A stretch of 64,000 nt of DNA from Vermamoeba vermiformis (GCA_045837725.1 JBEWZL010000084.1:1-64000), one strand, 5' to 3'; positions 1 through 12,487 are shown, counted from the stretch's first letter. Translations and numbers: made by a program. Notes: generated by a model from the sequence alone, not told the origin.

Positions 1-103
1 GAAAAACGCGAAAGCGTTAATGATAAATGCGAAAACTGATACTAGCATCAATTCGGGAAAAAAATCCATTTTTTTTTTTTTTCCAACTGAACGAAGTACA
101 TGG

Positions 104-320
104 CACCCAACCCTAACCCTAACCCTAACCCTAACCCTAACCCTAACCCTAACCCTAACCCTAACCCTAACCCTAACCCTAACCCTAACCCTAACCCTAA
201 CCCTAACCCTAACCCTAACCCTAACCCTAACCCTAACCCTAACCCTAACCCTAACCCTAACCCTAACCCTAACCCTAACCCCTAACCCTAACCCTAACCC
301 TAACCCTAACCCTAACCCTA
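104..320. repeat. Telomere-type (CCCTAA)n tract
   Basis: About 36 head-to-tail CCCTAA units with a single extra C near 281, otherwise perfect. The C-rich strand reads 5' to 3' on the plus strand, the orientation of a left chromosome end. About 100 bases of ordinary sequence precede it, so it is either slightly internal, a telomere with a chimeric or misassembled tip, or a telomere-healing scar. Confidence 0.95.
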
Positions 321-436
321 AAAGGACTGAGACTCGTGGACCTTGCCATATTATGCAAATTATCATGCAAATTATCATGCTATATTGCATGCCAATTTGC
401 ACAACATTTTACAGGCGCCCCAATCTGTTCTTGCTG

Positions 437-846
437 GGGCGTAGTTTTGAGGACTACACCCTCGTTCCGTCTGGCAAGGGCGTAGTTTTGAGGACTACAC
501 CCTCGTTCTGTCTCACAAGGGCATAGTTTTGAGGACTACACCCTCGTTCTGTCTCACTAGGGCGTAGTTTTGAGGACTACACCCTCGTTCCATCTGGCAA
601 GGGCGTAGTTTTGAGGACTACACCCTCGTTCTGTCTCACAAGGGCGTAGTTTCGAGGACTACACCCTCATTCTGTCTCGCAAGGGCGTAGTTTTGAGGAC
701 TACACCCTCGTTCCGTCTGGCAAGGGCGTAGTTTCGAGGACTACACCCTCGTTCCATCTCGCAAGGGTGTAGTTTCGAGGACTACACCCTCGTTCTGTCT
801 CGCAAGGGCGTAGTTTTGAGGACTACGCCCCCAGTCTGATTTACAA
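437..846. repeat. Subtelomeric 41-bp minisatellite, ten units
   Basis: Ten consecutive units start at 437, 478, 519, 560, 601, 642, 683, 724, 765 and 806, each exactly 41 bases apart. Units differ at a few sites (for example GGCGTAG versus GGCATAG, CCGTCTGG versus CTGTCTCA). Each unit contains GTAGT, a 7-base loop and ACTAC, flanked by GGG and CCC, so it can fold as an imperfect hairpin. The last unit is diverged and runs into unique sequence near 850. Confidence 0.95.
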
Positions 847-850
847 GGGT

Positions 851-1847
851 GTTTTTGGTCCTGTAGAACGCATAACCCTAAACTGCAGTAACCTAATATA
901 TACTATAAAGATTGACGAAGTGTGGAGTTATTGGTCAGTTTCTAAAGTTGATGCCAGATCCATACCTGAATTACCAGAGGTCAACCTATTTAAACTCTGG
1001 TTAAAGTGCAGGATTGTGGGAGTTCAATTTGAATTTGTGTCCAAGTGCATAGACTTCACCAAACAGGATACAGAGCAATCTCTAGAGGGGTTTAATGGGG
1101 ATTGTCTGCAAAAGTGCACTGATGTAAGTTACCTTCCTTGTTGCAATGTATTTGGCCTATTCATTATTAGATCACTTCTTGGGGAAGGAGCTGGCCATTG
1201 TGTTAAAGAAAGCCATGGTATTCCAGCTGTCTACAGGAGGCTTTTTTGGCATTTGTCATGCCAATTCTTTGATGCAGAGCCCTATCAAGGACGTGGTGAA
1301 TTTGGTTTTTAAATTGTTTGAATCCAATGAGTGTCTGCTGCTGTTGGAGGCTGACCAGTTCAGAAACTTTGCTTGAGTGTGAAAACTCAAACAAGACCCT
1401 TCATCTTTTTACTTGCTTCTTTATGCTGCCATTGAAGTGGATGATAAGTTGATTGAATGAAGTATTATGAGAACAGTTACATGCTGAAGAGGCAATTGAT
1501 GAACCTCTCCAGTGAAGTAACCAAAATGGAGTCCAAGATGCACTCTGTGTTCTTCACAAGGGGTTGGCCCTGGCCCCTGGACTCAGTGTTGTACTCTGAA
1601 ACTCTCCTGCTGGTGAATATTTGGTAGTCAAAAGCCCTAGATACTCCAGGCCCCCACACACTGGTGGTCAGCAATATGCCCCACCATTGTGTAATCTGTA
1701 AGACTAGTAGCACTTTCACTTTCAATAGGCTGCACTTGAACAGAGCAAGATTCCCTTCATTTGAGGCTTATGCAATAGCTAGACACTTCTGACCTGAGCG
1801 AAAAAGCTTGTCTCAATTTAAATTAAGTCAATTTACTATTATACATA
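851..1847. other. Subtelomeric stretch without a recognised gene
   Basis: About 1 kb between the minisatellite and the first receptor gene. Only short open frames are present (about 130 codons at 920-1312 plus, about 80 codons at 1477-1725 minus). None has a recognisable domain, a clear start, or a consistent GT/AG exon pattern. The base composition is more TG/CA-rich than the neighbouring genes. A worn mobile element or an unrecognised gene is possible. Confidence 0.5.
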
Positions 1848-3645
1848 TTAGATGGTCATTTCCATTTGATTTGTCTCAGTGCCTGTTCCAGTACCAGTGC
1901 TTCCCTTTTGTGTAATGGAAGGGTTTGAAATATGACTGCTAGAACTCTTTGAAGCAGTGATTGAATCCTTATTCAGCAAATAAGTGATTAAATGGATTAA
2001 GCTAATTAAATATAAGGATATAAACACAAAGAACCATGTCAGGGTGTAATTAACAGGCTTGACAAAGTCATCAACAAGGAAAAATGCCAATGTGATGATG
2101 AACATTACTTGAGCAACTGTTGAGAATGCTAGCAAGGTAGTAGTCTTCATAAAGTAATTAGTAAGTGATAGCAGCTCAAAAAGTTCTGTTACCTTCTGCA
2201 ACGATTTACGCTTGGGATTCATGCGTCGAATCTTGCGAATGAATAGAGCAACGCGAATTGAAGTGACGATGAAGAACACGGAGAACACAAGAGCCACGAG
2301 CAAGTAAAGAATAATGTTGACATAGGCGACGTACTGGTCGGTACCTTGGCCTCGTAAAATACTGATGACAATCTCTACTGCGAACAAAACACCGATTGCA
2401 ACGTAGAACGGGATCTGCATCTTGTTGAGGAACATATTCGCTTGCATTGTAGACTTCTTCATTAATTCGTGTCTAATTAAACTGTTAATACCAGTCCCAA
2501 CCATTATTAATGACTTACTGATAAAGGGCAATTAAAAACACCGGCGCGAAAGTGAAAGGCGCGTGTGTCGTCAAAAATACGTCGTCAACCTCTCTGTACC
2601 ATGTGCGCCTGAACATGAAGGGATTGGCCAGTGCGTAGATCGTGCGCCAAGCAGCTCCGAATGTGATGAAAATGAGCGAGAGCAGCATCGTTGTTACGGA
2701 GACCTTGCGCGAAGAACGGAATATTAAAATGATGAGATAGAGCCCAATGATAACCGACGCGACGCCAAATGCAGAGAGAAGAACCTGCCAAGCGATCATC
2801 CAGCCAGATTCGCTCATTTGTTTCCATTCGTTCACATCTGCCAAATATAAGTTAGCCGCATGATCGCGAAAGAAAAATACTGTTACTGTACAATATTCGT
2901 AAGCAAATTGAGGTTGGTTGTGTTTTCAGCCACCGATCCTCGAGATTCTTAAACTTTTTTGTTTGAAAAACTAAGTATAGTTAGCGTACACATGCGGTCA
3001 CATCCGTACTTCCGGAGACAAAAAAATTTTGACGAAATGGACAGCCGGACGAAATATTGTACAGTAACAGTAATAAACAACGGCAAGCTATTAATTACCA
3101 TAGGAATCGAGAATAACCGTTGCACTGCTTTCAACATCCAAAAACGCGCCGTTAATCGCTTCCCATTCTTTTTTCGGCAACGAATTGTAGGGCAGCTCCC
3201 ATTCATTAGATTCGGGTGTATAATCGTAAAACATCTCGGCACCGGTCACGAGGTCTTTGAATAAGTTAGAGATCGCATCCGATTAAGCAAATAATTAATT
3301 AATTGATTATTTAATATACTTACTAAAGAAATTGTGTGATTGCGATAGCAATCCTAATGCTCCTTTCCGTTGGATTGGTAGGGCTACATCGACCCACTTA
3401 AAACCACGCACTCTAGGTATTAAAACAATTTTGCTCGTGAGATCGTCCAGCGTATCTGCTTTCGCGAGTGGAATCAACTCGCCGGTTATGTTCCATTGCG
3501 TAGGACTGTTGAAAAAATATATAGGAGTTGCTGCATAATCCCCAACAATCGTCAGATTTGTCGCGGAAATGATCCGCAAGCCGGCTTCCGCATGAATAAC
3601 GAAGCAAGCAAGCGTTAAAACGGCAAAGAAAAAATAATCTTTCAT
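1848..3645 (-). CDS. Seven-TM receptor-like protein with PA-like ectodomain
   Basis: At least four exons. The first (3645-3324) begins with ATG and a hydrophobic signal peptide (FFFAVLTLACFVIHAEA), followed by a luminal or extracellular part with Asn-glycosylation sites. It ends in a segment (GALGLLSQSHNF) typical of protease-associated (PA) domains. The next exon (about 3270-3098) encodes an acidic, aromatic stretch. The exon starting near 2838 (DVNEWKQMSESGW) begins the membrane part, and a 37-base intron (2482-2518) joins it to the last exon (2481-1848). Seven hydrophobic segments are visible, with a Ser/Thr/Gly-rich cytoplasmic tail. The order and the DVN-W lead-in match the gene at 15265-17138, so the two are paralogues. 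Ligand unknown; a surface receptor is inferred. It is head to head with the ARM/SPRY gene, about 295 bases apart. Confidence 0.75.
2879..3073. repeat. Short inverted-repeat (MITE-like) segment inside an intron
   Basis: TACTGTTACTGTACAATATT at 2879-2898 is matched in inverted orientation at about 3051-3073 (AATATTGTACAGTAACAGTA), with one indel towards the inner side. The arms are about 23 bases and the unit about 195 bases. It lies across the intron between the PA-like and 7TM exons. No coding capacity is visible. It could be a non-autonomous DNA transposon relic or a chance intronic hairpin. Confidence 0.5.
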
Positions 3646-3940
3646 TCGCCTGGTGTTCTACAGTTTCGTAAGTCGAAATGAATGATTAATATAACTCGTT
3701 GGGAACTACGCTTCTTCTCTTCAGGAGATATTTCCATTTTTGGAAACTATTCGAAATACGAGTAATGAGTTGCCGATAGTATCACTTCTAGTACTAACTT
3801 TGCCTCCACGAAGATAATTTTCCTTTTGTGAAACGTTGGTTAGCTGAAAATGATTGGCCTGCTAAAAATAACTTGAAAAAACAGCTAATCTCGCCATTCG
3901 CTTCTTCGATAATTTTAAACGTCAACACATAGTGCTATCC
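3646..3940. promoter_or_regulatory. Divergent intergenic region
   Basis: 295 bases separate the start codons of the minus-strand receptor and the plus-strand ARM/SPRY gene, so both promoters and 5' UTRs must lie here. AT-rich; no specific motif stands out. Confidence 0.5.
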
Positions 3941-6900
3941 ATGAGTGACTTACAGGCAAATATTTACGCAACGGTCTCAATAGATCGTAAGTCTTCGGCG
4001 TTAATCTGTCACAAAATGATATCTAATTCACCTTTGCGTAGGCGTTAAAGTTACACTCGATAAATTGCACAAATTTTACTATGTATTGGAATATAAAGAC
4101 CAAAAATTCAGCTCGAGCGAAAATCCGGTGAAGACGCAAGAAATTCAATGGACCGACCTTCGATTTACCTTGTAAGTAGCACAAAAATATTTATTTATTT
4201 ATTTGAGCAATTTTAGTATTTATTTACATACTTCAATTTCAATCCACAATTTAAATTTTCTTTGTGCAGTAAACTGGACGAAAACGAAGCTAAAACCGCT
4301 TCCTTTAAATTTCAATTATGGGGCCCAGCGACAAAGTTAAAGAGAAGTGATTTTGTTATTGCTGAAGCTAACGTCTCGTTCAAAGAGTAAGTGTAACTTA
4401 ATTCAATCGATACTGTATCATTATTTTACTCGTGCATATAATCTAACATGCATTCCTATTCAGTTTCTTGGCGAAACACGCGCCAAATTTCGAGCCAGTT
4501 GAACGCGAACCTCAATACAACTTCGAAAGCGTCTTTATTCGGAAAGGAAAAGAGCATGGCTCGTTGTTATTCTCGGCAGAGGTTACAGGTAAATTTATTG
4601 ATTTTTTACTTTTATTTAGTAATCTGACCATTTTATAAGGTTGGAAAGTTATCGACGACATGCTGAAGAGCGAAGAAGCTCAACAGCGCGAGCTCGCGTT
4701 TCAAAATCTAAAGCTATTGAGCGCTACTAAAAGTAAATATATGCCGAATTAAATTAGGAATGATTTAATGGCTAACGTTTCCTCGCTCGACAGATCCGAA
4801 ACTAAACCAATACGTCAGAGCTGAAACATTTCAAACCATCAACGACGCGATCAAAAGGAGCATCAAATCTGCCAAGAAAGCTAAATCCCCTCGCAAGGAC
4901 ACGGAGAAACTGATCGAAGATGAAAAACCCGTGGTCGTCAACAAAGAGGAGAAAAAAGACGAGGCGCGCAACGGCTTTCTCAATCTTTGGGACATGCTCT
5001 GCAAGATAGGTATGCAGAGTAAGATCACTAGGGAGAACTAACTAACACGCTCATAGACGTGAACATGCGAACCAAATTGATATCACTCGGAGCCTTGCAA
5101 GCAATTAAAAAGTTCATCAAATGCGGCGACATCGAAATTCAGTTGCACTTCTTGGAAATGCTGAAACAGTTCTTCACATTGGCTGCCCACCAAAAAGAGA
5201 TTATCAAAGAAGGGCTACTGAAGAAACTGATCTCTTTAGTCTCCGCCGACGAGTTGCGAATTCAAATGAAGGCATTCGAAATTCTGCTTTACTTTGACGG
5301 TATGTTCGCTGACCCGTTACATATAACCGTATTAATGACAACCATTTAGAGGTGCATCAACCAGAAATGATTCGTTTGGGACTCGTTGGCAAGCTTATTT
5401 CGTTGCTGAAGCATTCAAATCCCTCAGTGCAAGCCAAGTCACTCGAAATCATCCAGTACTTTGATGCCAAGCACCAAGACCTGTTAATAAGCACCGGCGC
5501 CTTGAAAGAACTTACGGACTTGATTAAACTCGATCCGAAAGACGCGTTCACTCATGGCTTGATTCTCAAAACGCTTTCTGTGATCTCCCACTTTGATGGT
5601 ACGTCAAATTCGCATACGAATGTATTTTAACGCCCTTAATTAGTTCCTCATCAACGCGAGATCCTCGAGCAACAAATGCACTTACCAATCCTCGAACTTT
5701 TGAAGCTAGAAAGTGAAAAGATTAAGTTGAAGACGCTATCGGTGATTGAAGGATTCGATGGTAAGTCAACAGTGCGGGAAGATAAATGTGCATAGTAACG
5801 ATACATAAAGAGCTAACCCGTGGCATTGCAGGTTCATACGAGCAAAAATTTATGGATGCTGGACTTCTCCAGTTCATCAATATACTTCTCGACGATGAGC
5901 GCATTACTATCAAAACCAAGGCCTTTGAGACTGTGACCAAACTCAAACGTAAGACTGCTCCCCTTGTGATCATAATCTAACAAAGTCCTGCAGACCACAC
6001 GAAAGAGATTATTGAAGTCGGTATCCTCGATCGTTTGTTGAATTTGATGAACGACTCCAATGCGGTGCTGCAAATGAATTCGTTTGAATTTATCAAGAAA
6101 TTCCCAGCTACGCAACAACAACTCATCGATGCAGGCGTATTCAAGAATTTGAACGCTGTGCTCAAGTCCTCAATGGCACAATCCGCGAATATTATCACTG
6201 CGGCCCTTGAATTTTTAATCACATTCGAAGGTAGCGTACTGCAGGTGTTTTACCCGTTCAGCTACTCACCACTTCTCCTTAGCTACCTATTACAAGCAAA
6301 TTATCGACGCCGGACTACTTGCCTCCATACTTGGTATTATGTCACAAAGGCTCGCGTGGACAACTGCACCGTACAACAAGATTCTTAGCTTGTGCGTTAA
6401 AATCATTCAACTATTGTTGGGTAAGTAGCGCCGGCTAATTCTTGATGTGGCCGATTTTAACATCAGTTTATTACAGTCGACTACGAAGCCGAAATCGTTG
6501 GCAAGAACGCATTTACTGTCTTCGTTGACATGATCAGATTAAACGGAGCTAAAGTGGACGAAAGTGTCGTTTTGGACCTAATGACATCGTTCAAAAGTAC
6601 GTTGATGACACCTCCACTCTATATGTCCTAACCTAATTAGAATGGCGCGACCATCTTAAACCGGTGCTCAACACGTTCCTGCAATTCGTCAATGACGCGC
6701 GAGACAAGCTTCGCAAGCAGATTATGAACATCATTGAGAAGTATCCGCCCGAGGAGCACGGCGACTTGATGAAGGCGGGTCTATTTGAAATCTTATTGAA
6801 CTCGTTCCTTGTCGCCAATCAAAACCAAGGAGTGGCAACATCGTTCTTCAACTTGATTACTTCTTTGAAGGGTTACCAAGAGGAGCTTTACAACACGCAG

Positions 6901-9900
6901 GCTCGTTATCAAAAACTTATCAACATTGCCAAGTTGAACGAATTCAAACGCGGCCACATTCTTGATCTGTTCTCGAGCCTTGAGGGTAAGATATAATTAT
7001 TGGGAGTTTTGCAGCATCTACTAACATACAATCGATAGATTCAATTAAACCAAAGGTGTTGAAGTACAATCTTCTTGGAAACCTACTCGAATTCGCCGCT
7101 GTGGCGCCCAGCTCTTCGAAGTACTCTGGTGCTAAGCTACTCGAGATGATCAAGTCATTCGACGGCTGGAAAGAAGCCTTGCTCGAATTGAAGGCCTTGA
7201 AGAATTTGACAGACTTCCTAAACAACCCTTCAAAAGCGTTACAAATCAAAGCTATGGATTTGCTCGAGGAATTCAGCACCGAGAACCAAGTGGCGATGAT
7301 GCAAGAGGGTCTTATTCAAGCCCTGTTACAAACTGTGGTCATCAACGAAGATGAAGGCGTGCAAAGCCGAGCCCTTGATTACTTGTCCAACATCAGCGCT
7401 CATCCAACCTTCATGGAGATCATGTGCACAAGCAAAGACGGCTCGGTGGTCGATGGCTTCAGTAAGCTTCACAGCATTATTTATATTGTTGTCCCAATTA
7501 ATAACTTTTTGCGTGAAGCTGTCCGTATGGACAAGAGCACTGCTCATCCGTCGATAGTTGTCGAGGAGGGCGGAACTAAACTCTCCGTCGATGGCACGAA
7601 CAACGGCTATGCTAGTACGTAAAAACAATCTTCCAACATTGATTTTCTAACCTCATAAAGACTGGCGTACGTGCTACGGTATGGAGCCGATGACAAAAGG
7701 CGTTAAATGCTGGGAAATGGTGATCGAATCGCAGAATATGAACAACTTCATGGTCGGTGTTTGCAACAAAAATCAACGCAACACTGAATACTTGGGACAA
7801 AATGTGTACGTAATGCACCTTGACACTTGGTGATTTGTCTGACCTTTCAATAGCAATGGTTGGTCTTTGTACTATTCGTCAGGCACGACCTATTTCTATC
7901 ACGGCGGTAACTCCCAACTGCACAAGACTGCTCGTCTGAATAAAGGCGATATCATCGGTCTTATTTACGACACGGAGAACGGTCACCTTGAGATGTACGT
8001 GAAGGACGAATACGTTGGTATCGTGTACGGCAATCTCAGCGGAGGTAAGAGAATTGGGCATTTACAAATACACTGTACTCATATGTTCGCAGATATCTAT
8101 CCCGCTGTCTCGCTATACAACACAACGGACGTGGTGACCTTCAGAGCGGCTCCGCACTTGGCAATCAAACGTGAAACTGTCACAGCTGAAGCCATGGCAG
8201 CCATGAACCCCATTGAAGCTGAAGTGATAAACCAATGGGTCGGTACTCCTGCCGAATGGTACTTGGCCTACAGAGCTTCAGTCCACGGCTGGAACACACG
8301 AAACTTCCACGCTCGCTGTGACTTCAAGGGACCAATGGTGAGCATCGTACGTACGCCCGAAGCTGTTTTTGGCGGTTACTCTTCCATACCCTGGGCTTCT
8401 AGTGGCGGCTACAAGTAAGTCCAATAATTTGTCGCCCTTGAAACTGTACTTACGTTTATTTGTAGGCGAGACAACGGTGCTTTCTTATTTAGCTTGCAAA
8501 ACCCTCACGGTCTTCCACCTTCCAAACACGACTTGTATCGCAATCAACAGAACTCAGTCTATCACGATGTGAGTACTTTAAGTAATGACGTCGCCGAGCT
8601 AATAGTTTGTAGACATCGAGCGGTCCTACATTTGGCGGTGGTTTCGATTTGTACATCAACTTGTCAAATAAGGAAGCCAGCTACTCCAACTTGGGATTTT
8701 CTTACCAAAATGCCAATCCAAATCCTGCCGGTGTCAACGCTGCATATTATTTCACCGGCCGCAACAGTCAATGGAACATTACCGACGTTGAAGTCTATTT
8801 GCAACAAAAGCCAAAGAAAGTGCAACGCAAAATTCTTCTTTATCAATTTGTCCGCACTATCGAGGTACGCGAAGCAATTATCTTATATTCCTCAATCGAT
8901 ACCGACATTCTTTCATCAGATCGTTAAACCACACATTGCCAAGAAGTTCAAAGAGATTCTGTTCTCCATTGCAAGCAAGAAAGCAGTCTACAAAAAGTAT
9001 TTGCTCGCGGTGGTTCAAAAGATTTTGAGCGAATCTGGAATCCTCAAGCCATTGCAAACAACTCTGGAAGAATTGAAGGCCGGCTTCGGTGCTTCGGGCA
9101 TCGAGTTGATACCTTACAAAGTGATATCGGTTAATGGCAAGAGAGGAGACCCGCAGAAGGATTTGTCGAAGCAAGATGGCAAGTACTTAGAGAGCGAAAA
9201 CGCGCAGTTTGAAGTCGTGTTGGAAATCTTGCCAAAGAAATCCAATAAGCCTGAGGAGAGCAGCGATGACACGAACAATAATAACAATACGAACACGAAC
9301 ACCAATGTGATGCCCGCTGAAGAAGAGCTGCCTTACCTGACGCACTTTGTCATTTCAGCACCACTCAAACAGTTGTCCGACAAGCATTCTGCAGCAAAAG
9401 ATATTTTGTGCTTCCTTTCTAACGGTAAGATAATGTCTTGCAAACTGTTAGTGCTAACCTTTCATTACAGAGGAGCCGGATCCAGCTCAGTTAGCCAAAT
9501 TCAACGACCTCAAATTTGACGACCCCTCATTTGAGTATAAAGAACTGCTTGGATTAAAAGCCGAAAAACTCAACGACAAAGTTGGAACAAATGATACTCT
9601 GCTCGATTTTGATGACAAACAAGAAGATATCAAGAACAATAACACCGTTGTCGATGACAAAGACGACGAAGAGTTAAAAGCCCTCAAAAAGTTCTTGCGC
9701 GACATCAAACTCGGAGGTAAAGCGCAGCAAATTTTGGAATTAAACGTTTTCTAACTCTCTTTAGTGTTTAAAAAACCTCCTCCTGAGCCTGAACAAACCA
9801 ATCAATATGGTTATGTGTTTGTCAACGAGGCCAATGAGCGAGTTAGATTCAAAGACGAGGCAATGGTGGATTTGTCACAGTTTGCCAACGGTGTCATCAC

Positions 9901-11247
9901 TTACCGAGTCGAGTACTTGGCCAACGGTAACTTCGAATGGCTCGCTGATAACGTCGCTGTGGAAGACGTTCTGCTCGTACCACCCCGTCCCAAGAAAGAA
10001 GAAAAGGACGAGGCCAAAGAGCGCGAGGAGAAAGAGCGCATCGAAAAGCTTGAGCGCGAACTCGAAGAAAAAGAACGCGAAGAAAAAGAGCGCAAAGAGC
10101 GTGAGCAGAAAGAAAAAGGTGAAGAAGTCAAAAGAACACCTGAAGAACGTGAAAAAGAACGCACCGAAGCTATTCTCGCAGACTTACGAAGTGAAGAACG
10201 TGAAGACGTTGAGTCTCAACTGCTGCACAAGGTTGAGGAACCGTACAAACCAGTCGCGGTGATTGACCTCGACAGCTTGTCCGAGAAGCCTCTCAAACAA
10301 GCCACCATGGCTCGCTATGTCACCATCAGTACGTGCTACTTTCTATCTGAGAAACCACTTGACTAACTTTGTTTGTGTGCAGAGGTGCTTCGACCAAGTA
10401 AGCCAAACACGTGTGCTTCCCTGAGGTACGTGGCGACACTATTACGCATGTGACTTTCCGAACTTTTTCCTAATCTTCTACACAGCCACATCTCTTTGGT
10501 CGGCTTCTTCAAGTCAGTAAACAAACAGCCACTGCCACCACCCACGACCATGGTAGATGTTAGCAAACGATTTGGATTCGTAAGAGAAGGCATTAAAATG
10601 TTCAACTTTGCTTCGTAAGTGCTTTTGAGTACAAATGGCAATCTTTACTAACGGACGATACTCCGCAGCAATGGTGACACGAACGGTGTAATCTATTGGA
10701 TCGGCACGCAAGAAGGCAAATCATCGACGTGGAGCAATCCTGCTGAAAGCAAGCGCCTCACCGTCACGACGTAAGTGCACTATTTATTTTCGTCGTTGCT
10801 CAACTAGCTCACACCCGACACAGCTCGCATCCAATGTTCAACACGTGGATGAAGCCAGAACTGATCCTCGATCGAGGCACGATTGTCAACTACTGGGGCT
10901 CAGATCTGCCACTCTTCTTTACAGTCGACATGCAAAACTACGAAGTCTACCTCACGCACTTCACCATTCGTCACTCGCATAATCAGGCGTACGGCTACAT
11001 CCAGAACTTCGCCTTGTCTGGTTCGAAGGATGGTGAGACCTGGGTGCAGCTCTTCAATCAAGCCAACTCGCCCTTCGACAAGCCGCACGACTGGGCCACA
11101 TTCACCGTGCCTGAAGGCCAAGACTTCTATCGCTACTTCCGACTCACACAGCGCACGTCTTACAAAGACTCACCCAACTTCACTGGCGGCCCGTTCATGT
11201 TCGTTACTGGATTTGAAGTCTACGGCACTGTGAGATATTTTAATTAA
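3941..11247 (+). CDS. Giant ARM/HEAT-SPRY-TLDc-discoidin-like scaffold protein
   Basis: About 1,900 residues in many exons. Exon 1 starts at ATG 3941 (MSDLQANIYATVSID). A first region (to about 4600) looks beta-rich, C2-like by inference. From about 5050 to 7440 come repeated helix pairs with leucine spacing (for example LISLGALQAIKKFI and LIKLDPKD), as in armadillo/HEAT solenoids. A SPRY domain follows (about 7660-8160; WGW-type core GWSLYYSSG, then GDIIGLIYD and LEMYVKDE). Next is a TLDc-type domain (about 8190-8800; LAYRASVHGWNTRNFH, FGGYSSIPW, AFLFSL). An Asn/Thr run lies at 9275-9310 and a Glu/Lys/Arg coiled coil at 9990-10170. The C-terminal module (10830-11240; FFTVDMQNYEVYLTHFTIRH, GYIQNFALSGS, FRLTQ) resembles the discoidin/SUN-like domain of HECTD1 relatives. 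An open piece at 11297-11374 (FLVHPNFLPEH) may be an alternative last exon. Function unknown; a protein-interaction scaffold is inferred. Confidence 0.85.
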
Positions 11248-11414
11248 GACACCACTGATGTACATTAGAAATAAAAATAATTCTATTTTTGGTAGTGACC
11301 GTTTCCTCGTCCACCCGAACTTTTTGCCCGAACACGCAGAACCCGTCATCTTTGATTTGCACGACGTTTTATAATCTAATTCAATCAGCGCTGCAACACA
11401 TACAGTTTGTATAA

Positions 11415-12487
11415 ATGTCCAAAGTAGATGTAAAAGTCGTGCTGCTCGGTATGGCAGATGTCGGCAAGACGTGCCTCGTTGAGCGATTTTTAAATGGAAC
11501 TTGGAATCAAAATACTACTGCTGTATGTACATTAATATTTTGATATCATATTGCACGAAGGAATGCTTCAAATAATTTTCCAAATTTTCGCAAATCCGTT
11601 ATTAACTTAACTGACATAATTACAGACTGTGGGTGCAGCATTTGGTGCCAAAAAAATAATGATTCCATCCTCAACAATGCCCATCACTTTGGGTATTTGG
11701 GTATGAAAATTAAAAGTGAATCCAACACGACAAAATTTTAATTCTTTGTTTTAATTAGGATACTGCTGGCGCAGGTAATATTTCAAAAATCACTCGTGCT
11801 GTATTATGGGGAAACGGAAATTAATAATATTAATACTTTTAGAGCGCTATGAAAGTATGAGCAGAATTTATTACAGATCTGCACGCGCCGCTTGCGTTTG
11901 CTTTGGTAAATAATGATTACAACATCTATGGCAGTAAGAATCATAACTAATGCAGGATTTTATTTGTCAGATCTGTCAAGCAAAGACAGCTTTAAGAAAG
12001 TCAAATTTTGGGTCGATGAATTATTGCAAAACGAAGAACAATGCGCGATATATTTGGTCGGCACAAAGGGCAAGTATTTGCACGAATTATAGTAATTTAA
12101 ATAAGACGATTAACCGTGATATTTTTGTTTAGTCGATCTGGTCACTGACGACGGTGAGCCTCGCGGTGTAGAAGCGAGCGAAGTCGAAGCTTATGCTAAG
12201 AGCATCAACGCTATCGGTGTGTTTGAGACTAGCGCTAAGAAGGGTACTATGGTATGCATACAAGGCCAAAACATGTGTTCGATCTGGCCTGCGCTCGCGA
12301 TCCAGTTTTTCGAAAGCATATTTTTCTAATTAATTCCATTTAGATTAATGAACTGTTCCAAACTATTGCCACGCACTGGTACGAGAATGAACGCAAAAAT
12401 ACTCCTGTAGTCAAAGTCCCAACAGCCAATTTGAACAATAATAATGGCAACAGAACGAACGGCCCTGACGACAAGTGCCCATGTTAA
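11415..12487 (+). CDS. RAB24: Rab24-like small GTPase
   Basis: Seven or so exons starting at ATG 11415. The P-loop reads GMADVGKT, switch I ends in TVGAAFGAKK, and switch II is DTAGAERYESMSRIYYRSA. The G4 motif is GTKVDL and G5 is ETSAKK, and the protein ends CPC, a CxC-type geranylgeranylation signal. The GAAF, TLGIWDTAG, SRIYYR and AKFWV-like (VKFWVDEL) pattern is that of Rab24, which is tied to autophagy and endosome/lysosome traffic in animals. The Gln normally needed for GTP hydrolysis (DTAGQ) is Ala here; animal Rab24 has Ser there, so low intrinsic GTPase activity is expected. About 200 residues. Stop codon TAA at 12485-12487. Confidence 0.88.

Noticed and set aside
20-526. Open frames of LT/NP repeats through the CCCTAA tract
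   Set aside because: They are translations of a stop-free hexamer repeat, not genes.
437-846. CRISPR-like array
   Set aside because: Units are head-to-tail without unique spacers and lie in a eukaryotic subtelomere.
8494-9519. A separate 341-codon gene
   Set aside because: It is exon and intron sequence of the giant scaffold gene read straight through; the TLDc strands need the introns removed.
9807-10262. Ser/Lys-rich open frame in the coiled-coil exon
   Set aside because: Frame-shifted shadow of the Glu/Lys-rich coiled coil at 9764-10330.
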